Below the pieces are notes generated by a model. It saw nothing but the letters and a program-made list of their open reading frames with translations, was not told the origin of the DNA and made no database searches. Shown here piece after piece: positions 24,630 to 35,339 of a DNA stretch of 64,000 nt. The translations under genes and the position numbers were made by a program. Source of the DNA: Zingiber officinale (lineage: Eukaryota > Streptophyta > Magnoliopsida > Zingiberales > Zingiberaceae). Position 1 is the first letter of the stretch. Every line of letters starts with the position of its first letter. The stretch spans positions 16,462,877 through 16,526,876 of the forward strand of contig NC_055992.1 in NCBI RefSeq assembly GCF_018446385.1, written 5' to 3'.

Positions 24630-26275
24630 ATGGATTTTGAGATGGACTCGAATTCGACACAAGGATACCTCCACCATTCACATCTACAATCTTCGATTCT
24701 TGGTAATCAAGAATAAAAAACTTCTTCATGATGGAGATAGAGCAATGATTTTCTCTAATGGAAGGCTTTAAAGCTCCAAAGGATTCAAAAGGTAAAATTC
24801 TCAAGAAAAACAATTGGAGAATGAAGCAAACTCCAAGATGTGATGCCAATAACAAAGTGACCAAACTATTAGTCAATATATTGCCTAGCAAAATCTTGAG
24901 CGAGATAGGAGAGTACGAAGATGCCAAGGAGTTTTGGAGTAAGTTGGCAAAAATCTATGAAGAACCCTCCGCTACACCAAATCAAGAAGAATCCAAAGAG
25001 GGCAACTTAGTGGATCAAGACCAAGAAGAAGAGGACTTTGAGGTCAAGAGGGGCTCAACATTGAAAGAGGATGGAATTGAAGAAGATTCATTTTCAATGG
25101 AGTACAATGATAAAGGTAAAGAGGGAGCATACTCTTTGTTTCATGTACATGAGGATTCAAAGGTTGAAAGATGTTCAACATCTGAGGGTAAAGAGGAAGA
25201 AGCATTCACCTCAAGGATTGAGGTGGAGTGACATTCATTGACACTGGAGAAAGAAGAAGCTTCTACGTCCAGGTCAAATGGAGAGGAAGATGATGCCACA
25301 TCTACAAGTCAAACAAAATCAAATGGAGGATCAAGTTTCATCCTTATATGCGAAGGTATAAAAATTTAAAATTATAATAATAAAAATCACATCATATGCT
25401 TTGAGCGTAGGGAAAATGGACACTACAAGAGTAAGTATCCAAAATTGACCAAGAAGAAAGGTCAAGTGGCACCCAAGGCTAAGGAGAAGCCGAAGGAGGT
25501 CGGTCTCTTGGTACACAAAGGCAAGGATCACATTATGTGCTTCTCTTGTAAACAAAATGAACATTATCGGAGCCAATGTGCAAAGGGGAAAATTCCAACC
25601 AAGTCAAAGGAGAAAATTCAAGTCAAGGAGGAGCTTCTAAGGGGAAACCCAAGGTATCATTTATTGAACCAATTCCTTTGACCCATGATAAAAAGCATGC
25701 TAGATCAAATTTATATCATTTTAATGCTATTTATTATGAAAATATAAAGCATGATAGGGTTAAAGAAAAATATGTAGCTTATCATGCCAAAACAATCATA
25801 TTTAAGACTAGGAAGGTAGATGACAATTTAGGCAAGAATTCTAAGAGCTTTAGATATAGGCCCAAAAAAAAATACTCAAGGGAATCATGAGACATCCAAA
25901 ACTAAGGATTTAAGAATGGAAAACCAAGCCTTGAGATCAAAGCTTGATAAATTAGAAAAGATCCTAAAAAGGATGGAAAATATCTTTAAGGGGCAAAATG
26001 AGCATAACCTAGGTTTAGGAAAGTAAGAGTCCTTCAATGGTCATAGAGGTTTGGGATACAAACTTGAAGCTAAGAAGGATGTGACTTCATATCATAGGGT
26101 TCCATATAGTTATGAGACTAACCCTAGATTTAGGGATCAAACCAAGGTTTTAAGGGAGGTTATCCCTAGAACTAACCTTGCAATGATCAATGTCACTAAG
26201 ACTTCAAAGAAGCCTAAGGAAGTCACTAGGAAGGTCACAAGGAAAGATTCCTAGAGTTGACCTAGACGAGTCTAG
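24630..26275 (+). pseudogene. Sirevirus-like gag remnant (broken; continues after the CACTA insert)
   Basis: Begins near ATGGATTTTGAG at 24630, with a frameshift and stops early. The longest open piece (24758-25231) starts MEGFKAPKDSKGKILKKNNW and includes the capsid-type ILPSKILSEIGEYEDAKEFW, then an acidic Glu-rich hinge. Two zinc knuckles follow: a decayed one (ICFERRENGHYKSKYP near 25400) and a better one (CFSCKQNEHYRSQC near 25540-25580). A coiled-coil-like MENQALRSKLDKLEKILKRM follows near 25918. The reading resumes at 30291 with RKVIKKIIRGVIS and FWIPRSVF, where the element would normally pass to pol; here it ends in non-coding DNA. Confidence 0.82.
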
Positions 26276-26680
26276 CATGGCCAAGGCTTCTAAAAAGCCT
26301 ACATTACAAGAAAAACCCTCGTAGACATCGGTGGAACAACAACGGTTTTAAGCAAAAATCGATGTCTTTGAGTATTTTACACCGGTTTTTCCAAAATTCG
26401 GTGTCTATGAGCGCAGATTTTCGCTCATAGACATCGGGTTTTTAGGCGATGTCTATGAGCGTCTTTTTTTCGTTAATAGACACCGATTTTAACAGCGGTT
26501 TTTAAAACCCGGTGTCTATGAACCAAAATTCTGATGGACTTTCTTAGCGCACTTTCTTTTGGGCTTCTCCTCGCCCACCATAAATCGAAACCCTAATCCT
26601 CAGGCACCGATCCCACTCCTCAGGCGCTTTCTTTTGCCTCCCGCTCCTCAGGCGCCAATCCCGCCTCCCCCCGCCAACTG

Positions 26681-27178
26681 CACTCCTCCTCAGCCCCCGG
26701 TGCCATCCCGCAAATCGAGTCCCTCCCGCTCTTCCGCGATGTGCCCGTACTCGAGCGCCAGTTGCTCTTTCTCCGCAAACTCTGGATCTGCTCTGTGCTC
26801 TTCGACTTCTCCGACACGCTCAAGTCGGCCCGCGAGAAGGAGGTGAAGCGGCAGACGCTGTCGGAGCTCATTGACTTCGTGCAATCCGGCTCTGGCCGGC
26901 TCAACGAGCAGGTACAGGAAGAGCTCGTCCGTACTGTGGACGTCAATATCTTCCGCAATCTCCCTTCGGCTTCCCATGAAAACACCGGCGTCGAGCCCAC
27001 CGACTCGGAGGAGGAGGACCCCTACCTCGACCCCACCTGGCCTCATCTCCAGCTCATCTATGAGCTCCTTCTCCACTACGTTGTATCGTCCGACACCGAT
27101 ACTAAGGTCGCCAAGCACTACATTGACCACTCATTCATGCTCCGCCTTCTCGACCTCTTAAACTCCGAAGACTTTTGA
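26681..27178 (+). pseudogene. Captured fragment of PP2A regulatory subunit B' (B56) gene
   Basis: The open frame runs from about 26690 through AIPQIESLPLFRDVPVLERQ to SSDTDTKVAKHYIDHSF and LLDLLNSEDF, then a stop at 27176. This is the N-terminal start of the B56 repeat domain of plant protein phosphatase 2A B' subunits, which select substrates for the PP2A holoenzyme. Full proteins are about 500 residues; here about 160 remain and the frame is lost just after the SEDP-type position. The GC-rich codon use differs from the surrounding AT-rich retroelement. It contains the variable linker SEEEDPYLDPTWPHLQLIYE. The sequence up to about 26560 may be captured 5' UTR. Confidence 0.85.
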
Positions 27179-27391
27179 AGGAACGAAGATAACTCCTCCT
27201 CACCAGTCACCGGAGTTCCGTTGGAAAGACTATTGCTCTGTAAACATATCCTTTTTATTGTCTCTAGCTAGTTCGCATTTGTTTTGTGCATCGATTTATG
27301 TGTTTTAGCTCTTTTCCGGAGCGCTGGGTTAGGTTTGAGGCTGATATCGCAAGTGTAGGCTGGATTTATCTTGATGCATCGATTGGGAGAG

Positions 27392-27706
27392 ATGGTCGGA
27401 GGCGGAAGCAGGAGGGACGGTGGGCCGCTGAAGATCAATAGCACCAACGTCTTTGCGGTGCTTGAGACTCTCAAGAAGAAGAAGAAGTCGGACAAGGAGT
27501 CGAAGAGCAAGGGGGCATCTAAGAACCAAGGGAAGGAGCAGGAGAAGCAAGTGTTTTGGGCCCTGGCGCCTCTGACGTCCATGTCCTGGGCTAATGTTGG
27601 AGACGACGACAATGACGATTACTATGCTACCACGGCGCCGCCCCAGGCTGTTTGGGGAGTATCGGAGCAGCAACACAATAAAAAGGTTGAGGAGACCATA
27701 GAGGAG
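27392..27706 (+). pseudogene. Captured first exon of a conserved plant protein of unknown function
   Basis: The ATG at 27392 starts MVGGGSRRDGGPLKINSTNV, then a Lys-rich stretch LKKKKKSDKESKSKG, the run VFWALAPLTSMSWANV and the acidic-aromatic DDDNDDYYATTAPPQ. The exon ends GAGGAG at 27706, followed by the donor GTATGTG. The domain pattern matches a small uncharacterised land-plant family as I remember it; I cannot name it. An upstream in-frame ATG at 27371 is less likely. Downstream exons are not evident; the sequence after 27707 reads as intron. Confidence 0.65.
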
Positions 27707-28764
27707 GTATGTGAACACATTGCACTCAGATGTGTTGGCTAGCTGTTGACAATGAAATCTAAGCTATTTAAATCTATGTTTTAGATTGTTTTTCATACTA
27801 GCATGTTGTATCACTCTTTGCTTATTCCTTTGGTGTAGTATCAACTTGAAATATGAGAATAATCTTTAAGCTCAATCACAATTCAAGATTTAGCAACATT
27901 TTGAAGAAGATGGTGTTTCAACATTGCTCTAAAAGGCTGCCTGTGAGGTTTTTGGAATCGACCATTCTTCTAACTGCTATACAATCCCTAGTAGGCGGAC
28001 CTTTAAAAAGGCCTCCCAAGCTCATAAATGGCCTAGGTGGTCTAAATTGGTCTAAAGAATTTTTTTTCTTTAATAAGTTGCTTGTTCATTTGATATTAGA
28101 AAATAATTCTAATTCTCCTTATCAGCCCACTCGACGAGAGCCTCCTTATTCTTATTATATATGTTCTCCTTATCTTGCCTTCTTTTTTTCATTCATTATC
28201 AATTTTTATCATTTAATTTTAATACAGTTAGAATATTTTTTTCTAGATTGATTGTTTTTGTTGGTCATCGTATTCTATTATTGTTATGTGTTTGGTGCTT
28301 TATGATTGTGAACTTGTTTTAATTGATTAAGGGTACAATTGTTATATATATGTATTGATATTAGTAATTCTTAATTTAATATTCTCCTCTATTGTAATAT
28401 TATTTTAATGGTGATTGTCTGAGCCTTTAGCTAAGTGTTGGGTTGTGGCTCAACCGCCTGCTATCTAGAACCATCTTTTAGTACCTTATGTTTCGGCATA
28501 TTGTTTCTATCAGACATAATGTTAGTACTAAATAAATATTTATGTTATGCTTGTTTATACAAGACGTGCATGCGAGTTCAGCTTTCTTTATGCTTTAAGC
28601 TTGATAGCCTATCAGACAAACTTTTTCTATTATGATGTTACTTATAAGCAATTCATGTTTACAAAGGTTTCATGATGAAGATTACTTAAATGATTATTTG
28701 TATTATATGCAGTACTAGATAAACTTGATTATTCTATTGTAATGCAATATCTGATTCTGGACAG

Positions 28765-29006
28765 AATCATGAGATGGATAGAGGAGGAAGAAACACTGCA
28801 ATATCTGATTCTGGACATGGACGGTAAGCCTTCTTTCTTGTTGAAAATAATTATTATCAGGTTCAGATGATATCAAATTAAGGAAAATAGTAAAATAAAA
28901 ATAACCAGTTTTTGCACTTTTGAGCACAGGAGTGAATTCCATTGACAGTGATGGGATTGGCATGCTAGTAGAACTCCACAAACATGTAGAAAGAAGAGGC
29001 ATCAAG
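28765..29006 (+). pseudogene. Captured sulfate-transporter STAS-domain exons
   Basis: Two exons, 28765-28823 and 28930-29006, with an intron GTAAG...CACAG. Spliced, they read RIMRWIEEEETLQYLILDMD and continue DGVNSIDSDGIGMLVELHKH then VERRGIK; the junction codon is GGA. This is the core strand-helix of the C-terminal STAS domain of plant SULTR sulfate transporters (the DxD/TSGI region), in which a Thr-Ser is usual where this copy has Ser-Asp. The next donor is AAGGTATAG. No membrane part was captured. A 20-bp duplicate of GCAATATCTGATTCTGGACA precedes exon 1. Confidence 0.75.
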
Positions 29007-29314
29007 GTATAGTAAGGAATCAAATTAAAGAATATAGAATCATGTTGTTTGTTCCCTTTCATACTTGTGAAAGCTTTTAGTATATATACATGCACTTTGA
29101 CACGAATCAGGTTTAAGAATAAAGGAAGAATCTTTCATTTTGTTCTTTTAAAAATTTATTATGTTAATATAAGTAGAATCTTTTTGAAGATAGTGTGAAT
29201 AAATTATTTTATATATTCCAAGAAAAACCATAATAATCTACTATACACCATGCATCACTATATTTAGCTTCTTTCAAATCAGTTGCCTTATAACAGATTA
29301 TTTCAAATGTGCAG

Positions 29315-29729
29315 ATCAAAGAAGCTGAGCAAACATGTAAAAATTACCAGCAAAAGGTTACTTATCTCATTTTCAATCTCTATTTGAGTAGAATTTACAG
29401 CATATTTAATTTCCCTTATGTAAGCAACAAACTGCTTTATATCTATATTGACTATTTTATTCTATTCAGTAAGAGAACTGGAGAATCAATTAAATGGTGA
29501 GAGGACAACCAAGAAGGATGTTGCAAAGTTCCCAAAGCCTCCAGTGGCTCCTTTAAGATGGAGGCCTCTTTTACAAAGAATCACTAATCAGTTGTCACCC
29601 TTAGGACATCAAACAAGCAGAGGTGCCCATCCAGTAATAGATAAAGAGAATTATCTATTAACAAATAAAACTACTAGGGAAGATTTAGTTAAATCTCTGC
29701 ATAGAGCAAGAAGGATAATGTTGGCACCA
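29315..29729 (+). pseudogene. Captured kinesin-14-like C-terminal exons
   Basis: Exon 29315-29356 encodes IKEAEQTCKNYQQK. After an intron, the frame resumes with VRELENQLNGERTTKKD, then PPVAPLRWRPLLQRITNQL and later KSLHRARRIMLAP before a GTAAGA donor at 29730. A stalk heptad followed by a Pro-rich R-P-L-x-R-I-T-N segment is typical of the C-terminal tail of plant kinesin-14 proteins. One base is missing at the acceptor (CAG then TAAGAG instead of GTAAGAG), so correct splicing would produce a stop. The motor domain is absent. Confidence 0.65.
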
Positions 29730-29890
29730 GTAAGAAGAATATTTGTGTACTATCTATTACCTTTTGATGTTGTAAGAAGAATAGTTATGTGTAATTTGTG
29801 GATATTGACTTGTTGTGCACAATATCTATTATCTTTTTATGTTGTAAGAAGAATATTTATGTGTTGGTTATATGGATATTGACTTGGTGT
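29730..29890. repeat. Imperfect tandem duplication of about 80 bp
   Basis: GTAAGAAGAATA...CTATCTATTACCTTTTGATGTTGTAAGAAGAATA...GGATATTGACTTG recurs once with substitutions, within the CACTA interior. Confidence 0.7.
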
Positions 29891-30290
29891 GTTTAGATAC
29901 ATCGGTGCATTTTTATTTGTGATTTTCTTAGTGAATTAATAATATTAACTTAATTTTATGATTTGCTTGGTGATAATATTGGTTTTTCACTATTTCGAAA
30001 ATCGAATTTGTGTTGTTAAACAATACTGATATTACATCGGTTTTCCATCGCTGCAAAACCGGTGTCATTAACTAATATTACATCGGTCGTATACCGCTGC
30101 CAAAACTGGTGTTATTAACATATAATCTTACATCGGTTTTACACCCAATGTCGTTAAGTGATACTACATCGGTTATAACCCGATGTCTAAATTGGCAGAC
30201 CTTTTACATCGCCTTCATAGACATTGGTCGAAAATGTAATAGACAGCGGTGGAAAACCGAAGTCTTTGAGGGTTTTTTCTTGTAGTGCTA

Positions 30291-32502
30291 GGAAGGTCAT
30301 TAAGAAGATCATAAGGGGAGTTATCTCTAATGAGTACTTAGAACACCCAAAGAGCACCAATCAATTTTGGATTCCTAGGAGTGTTTTCTTTACACCTTAG
30401 ATAAGTTTAGAAAGTGTCAACTCTAATTAGAAGGGTAGTTAACCTAACCTTGAAAAAGTTGACACTTGAAGGGCATTTTCAAGGTAGTTGTACTCCTTGA
30501 AAATGAGAAGGTTTAAAATGGTTACTTTTGTTGGAAGAGTAAAATGTGTCAAAATTTGAAAATTTGGACCTAATCAACCTAATTCAATTGGCACAATTCG
30601 GTTAAGGCAAAAGAAATGCCAAGTTGGGGTTTTAGCATTTTTTGGGGAAGAAAGGGGAAACTTAGGTTTATTCTTTAAGCTTAGTAATTGGTTTAAGAAT
30701 AGGATTAATTTTGGATTAGCAATTAATTAGAGATACTTAGATGGATAATCTAGGTATATTATTTATGCTAAATTTTCATGCTTTGTTTACCCATCATATG
30801 CTATGATATTATATTTTACATTTATATTTGTTATGAAAAATAAAAAGACCATATCATGTCATACATACATCATGTAGCTATAGCTGATTTTCTTTTTAAA
30901 ATACTTATTTTTGATGTATGCCATAAATCATCATGTATTTTTTTTATTTTATGTAATTAAGGACAATGACATTAATCAACAAGTGACATCCTAAGTGGAT
31001 GATCAAATTTTAAAATGCCTAGATAGAAATGCATGATCCCTTAGTTTAAGGAAAAATCAAAATCTATATTTCACAAAGACCATAAGTTGACTTGTATATA
31101 TTTTAGTGCACATTAGATACAAGTGAGATGCTAGGACGATGAATAAAACTCAAGATATTGATTTAGTGCATGTTTTTGAGTTTTAAATTCATTAAAACAC
31201 ATAGTTTATATGTTATCCAATCATTGGGAAAGCTAATGTACAAGTCATGTGCATTTACCCAAGGAACATTGTTGGAAATTGGTTTTGAAAATGAATTTAG
31301 ATATATTTTAGAAAACCTTAGTGAAAGCTATCTGTTGATAGGAAGCACCATTGTATAGTTAGACACTAACTTGGATGAACATTGAAGTTTTTAAGAGTTT
31401 CAAACTTTGTCTCAATCTTTAAAAATAAGATATATTTTCATTAAAAAAAACTATTTTTCCTTGATAGTATATGGCATAACTAATGTCTACACAAAATTTA
31501 GTAATTTTTTAATAAATGTAGAATTGTTAGAAATTTTTGAAATTCTATCTGATTTTAAAATATGAAATTTTAGAAACTCAATCGATCAGCCGATTGATTG
31601 GGCATGTTAGATTGATCAATTGATCGATTGAACTAGGGTTTCCGTGAGTAGTAGCTAGCGGAATCGATCAGTTGATTGATTCAACCTTGCCTTGATCGAT
31701 CAATTGATCAATTCAAGTACATTTCCCATGAATAGAAGCTCGCGGAATCGATCGGTTGATCAATTGAATAGCTTTGATCGATTAAATTCCAACTTCAATC
31801 GATTGAAAATACTAATTTTGGCAGAAATGGTATCATTCCAGTCCATTAAGCTACTTTTAGTCATATTAACTATTCCTAACCCTATGAAACTCATTTATGA
31901 ATATTTATGGATAGTTTTCATGATGAAAACAAGATTGGAATGGTTAAGAAAGACTAAGTTGGAGTTTAGGATGAGGTTTGCATTCAATATTGATTCTTGA
32001 ACCTCAAAACTTTAAATTTTAGGTTTCCTAAAGTTTTAGGAATCTAAGTCATTGTTGGTGCAATGATAGAAAGTTAGAGTGTGTTTTGAAGGGGAGCTAC
32101 TCCTTAAAACATGAATTATTTTTCTTTGAAACAAATGAAAGGTTGTAAACCTTCATTAGCGTGTATGCTCTAGGATGAGCATTATGATGGAAGTATGCAC
32201 TAGGGAGAGCATTGAGCATAATCAAGGGTATGAGACCTTCATGGTGATATTGTGAATAACAAGTGAGGTTATGAACAATATGAGATAATTCTTAAGGAGA
32301 AGGGTTTTTTATGTGTGCCAAATGGGGAGAATGTAGGGTTTAAGTTAGGAAATTCTCCATGTTCACAGGGGGAGATTGTAAAACTCGTATGTTAAGGGGG
32401 AGAATGAAGGAAACCTCATTCATGCTTTAGCATAAAGTAAAAGTTGAGGCTATGGGATTAGCCTAATTTAAATGTATTGTCAAAAATTAAAAAGGGGGAG
32501 AT
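30291..32502 (+). other. 3' internal region of the gag-only element
   Basis: The short gag continuation ends at about 30400. The remaining 2.1 kb is AT-rich non-coding DNA, with an ATCGATTGATC-type palindrome cluster at 31570-31810 and several GGGGGAG tracts before the PPT at 32488-32502. No pol motif is seen on either strand. Confidence 0.75.
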
Positions 32503-33572
32503 TGTTGATGCAATTTTCTCTGGGTCAAGGTTGACCTGGTTGACTAAGCTTGAGTTGGTTCAACCTAGTGTTTGGAAGTCCAAGTGGGTCATAGAGGACC
32601 AAACACTTGGTACAAGACGATAAGTCCAAGAGAGTCAAGGTTGACCAAATACTTAGTACGAGGAGAAAAGTCCAAGTGGGTTAAAGGATTGACCGGACAC
32701 TTGGTGACGAAGTCCCAGCAGGTCATGGTTAACCAGATGCTAGGCATGAGGGGGTCCCAACAGGTCACGCTTGACCCGATGTTGAGATTTGAAACCCTTA
32801 CTTGAGTTTAGGGTTGGTCAATCAATCAGCCGATCGATTGAATTAGAACCCAATCGATCAGTTGATCGATTGGGAGGTTTGTGTGAGCAATAATAACCCA
32901 ATCGATTAGCTAATCGATTGGAGCTACGCTAATCGATCGATTTGGTGGTCGTTCGTGCAAAGAGCATAGTGTGTTTCCCAATCAATCAGACGATCGATTG
33001 GGGCTGGTTTTCTCGTGATAACTCGATAAAGCTAGAATCGATTGGTCAATCAATTCCGAGGTCTTCTGTGAGAACACAGAAGCACACTAGATCGATCATC
33101 CGATTGATCAAGATGCTCCCAATTGATTAGTCGATCTATTGGGAGATGACCATTACAGATGTTGCAACTTTTGGATGGTCGGTATTACTCAGATCTTACC
33201 TGGCAATCGATTGGGAGTATGCCTAATTGATTGGGAATCCTAAATCATGGAGTATAAAGGCGATGCCTTGGTTCAAACGCAATAGTGATTTCACGATTAT
33301 CTCCACCACTTCTTGGAGGATTCAGGTGAAGTGTTGTTGCACTTTCAAATCAACAAGGAGTGACTCCAAGCAACAAGAGGATGGCAAGCTAAGCAAAATT
33401 CCATTGTAAAGTATGTTTACTTTCATTTGTGCTTTTATTCTTGTTATAATTCTCCATGTGAGATTGTACAAGATTTCTCCACCTCTGGTTGTTTCAAAGA
33501 GTATTTTGATAGTGGATGTATGTGAGAGTGTGGATCCTTGGATTAGTCACCACTTCTTGAAGTGCCCCAACA
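32503..33572 (+). mobile_element. 3' LTR of the gag-only element (1070 bp)
   Basis: TGTTGATGCAATT to GTGCCCCAACA, followed by the AAAAT TSD copy. A TATA box TATAAAGG lies at 33253-33260. It lacks the repeat array of the 5' LTR and about 115 bp near its 3' end. Confidence 0.9.
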
Positions 33573-33581
33573 AAAATGTAG

Positions 33582-35003
33582 TGTTGGTGTAGGAAGTATC
33601 AGATGATCGAACATGATTTTTTATTATTTCAAAGGGTCTAAAGTTAAGTTGTTTTATAAGTTGATTGAGCATGCAGGAAAGTCCTAAGTTACCTTAGGCA
33701 AAAGTCCTAGTGGATTCTAGGCAGGTGGAAAATCCTAGGGGGAGGTAACCCTAGGTCCTAGGGGGCGGTAACCCTAAGTGATGGAAAGTTTTAGCTGCGG
33801 TTAGGCAAGTAGAAAACCTTAGGGGTGGTAACCCTAGGTCCTAGGGGTGGTAACCCTAGGCCCTAGGGGATGGTAACCCTAGGTTATGGAAAACCCTAGG
33901 GGGAGTTAACCCTAGGTCTTAGGGGGTGGTAACCCTAGGTTATAGAAAATCCTAGGGGGTGACAACCCTAGGTCCCAGGGGTGGTAGCCCTAGGCGAAAA
34001 GTCCAGTCGGTCTAGAGGATCGGTCTGACAACGGGTAACTTCTCTTAAGAGGAGTAGGTGAGGATGCGTTCCCTGGTGAGGAAACAGTAGACGTCAGTTC
34101 GACCTAGGATTTCTGAAGGAAATTCAAAGTCACAACTGGATAGTCCGAAGGCTGTCAAGTTATTGATTTATATATCATTTGCTATTTTGTCTAACTCTAT
34201 TTTGCAGGAAACTAACAATTGTGCAAGGTTAGTTTCGGCCTTAATCCGTTGACTGAACCGGGAATCGGTCGATCGAACCTCCAAAGCAAACAGATAGATT
34301 TCCAGCTAGTTGAACAGGTTCGACCAAAGGATCGGTCGACCGAACCTTGGGTTTGGTCAATCGAATAGTGGATATACTATGACCGAGATCAGGCCGGATT
34401 GATGGGATCAGACTAGATAAGCTAGCAAGGATAGCGGGATTGGTTGATCGAATGGAGGGATCGGTCGACCGAACGAGGACTCATCCGAAGTTGAATATGG
34501 ACAGGAAGACGATTCAAGCAGGATCGGTCGACTGAAGCAGGGGATCGGTCGACCGATCAGCTACAAGTCAAACTTGATCCTTGGATTAGTGGATCTAGAT
34601 CAGGCCTAACTTGGCTATTTAAGGAGGACTCGACCAGTTGCTTCAACAACAAAATTTCTGAGATCAAGAACGAACAACTGCTGCTCTCTCTGACGCTACT
34701 CCAATAATCGACGAAAGACTTATATTTCTATTATTGTCGGTAACTTTATTGTATTACAATTGTACTTAATATCTGTACCAATTTATGGATCTATAGTGAT
34801 TGCCTAACATAAGCGATTAACGATCGCGGGCCTTGGAGTAGGAGTCACCACAAGCTCCGAACTAAGTAAAAGAAAGCTTGTTAGCGTTGCTTGTCTTTTC
34901 CTTCTTTATTCTGCTGCGTATTCTGTATGTTTTGCAAAATGAATGAATTAGCTACGAGTGTTATTCAACCCCCTCCCCCCTTTAGCACGTCATCGGTCCT
35001 ACA
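33582..35003 (+). mobile_element. 5' LTR of the second gag-only element
   Basis: TGTTGGTGTAGG to GGTCCTACA, with the PBS two bases later. A TATA-like CTATTTAAGG lies at about 34615-34624. It contains an AACCCTAGGTCCTAGGGGG array (33730-33990) and GATCGGTCGACCGAAC motifs (34240-34560). Confidence 0.88.
33700..33995 (+). repeat. CCCTAGG-type tandem array in the LTR
   Basis: Units of about 19-50 bp built from GGTAACCCTAGGTCCTAGGG and GGTTATGGAAAACCCTAGGG. The same array, with more regular units, is in the 3' LTR at about 38790-39115. Confidence 0.85.
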
Positions 35004-35005
35004 AT

Positions 35006-35017
35006 TGGTATCAGAGC
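35006..35017 (+). other. Primer-binding site
   Basis: TGGTATCAGAGC two bases after the LTR end CCTACA; tRNA-Met type. Confidence 0.93.
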
Positions 35018-35339
35018 AAGGTTACTATGAATTGGTGAAACCACCAATCGAGCAGAGGGGGTTCTTTTTCAAAGAAAATTATATATCATTTTTCCTTTCT
35101 TTTTTTTCCTCCAAAATTATTTTTAAAAAATTTATTTTCAACTTTTCACCATTGGTCAGTATTAGTAAAATATCGCAGTTACCAAAATTTATAATAGTAT
35201 TTTTTATTAACAATTTATTATTATTTTTTCTCAAAATTAATGAATTGCTAGTTTTTTTTTTCTCCCGCACTACTAATCCAAGACCAAGTCTTGGAACATT
35301 TGTTATTATTTATTTTTTGTATGCGAGATTCTTTTTTAA

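Larger units (their letters stand above)
26302..30287 (+). mobile_element. Pack-type CACTA transposon carrying host gene fragments
   Basis: 3986 bp with terminal inverted repeats: left CATTACAAGAAAAACCCTC, right (inverted) CACTACAAGAAAAAACCCTC. CTA duplications stand at 26299-26301 and 30288-30290, the 3-bp TSD expected for CACTA/En-Spm elements. Both subterminal zones (26310-26530, 30000-30280) carry many short ACATCGGT/CGGTGTCTATGAG-type repeats in both orientations. No transposase (TNP2-type) sequence is seen. The interior holds exon fragments of at least four unrelated host genes, all on the plus strand. The flanks join in the gag frame of the host retroelement. Confidence 0.9.
22717..33572 (+). 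mobile_element. Gag-only LTR retroelement with nested CACTA transposon
   Basis: 5' LTR 22717-24495, PBS TGGTATCAGAGCC at 24498-24510, gag remnant, long non-coding 3' region, PPT AAAAAGGGGGAGAT, 3' LTR 32503-33572. AAAAT flanks both ends (22712-22716 and 33573-33577), a perfect 5-bp TSD. Without the CACTA insert the element is about 6.9 kb and contains no protease, integrase, RT or RNase H. It therefore fits the terminal-repeat retrotransposon with GAG class and was presumably mobilised by an autonomous Sirevirus-like relative. Confidence 0.9.

Noticed and set aside
26620..27130. Antisense open frames of 126 and 146 codons over the PP2A fragment
   Set aside because: They are shadows of a GC-rich real coding frame on the other strand; only the plus frame matches a known family.
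27329..27718. Antisense open frame of 129 codons
   Set aside because: Complementary to the captured unknown-protein exon; low-complexity Leu/Arg content.
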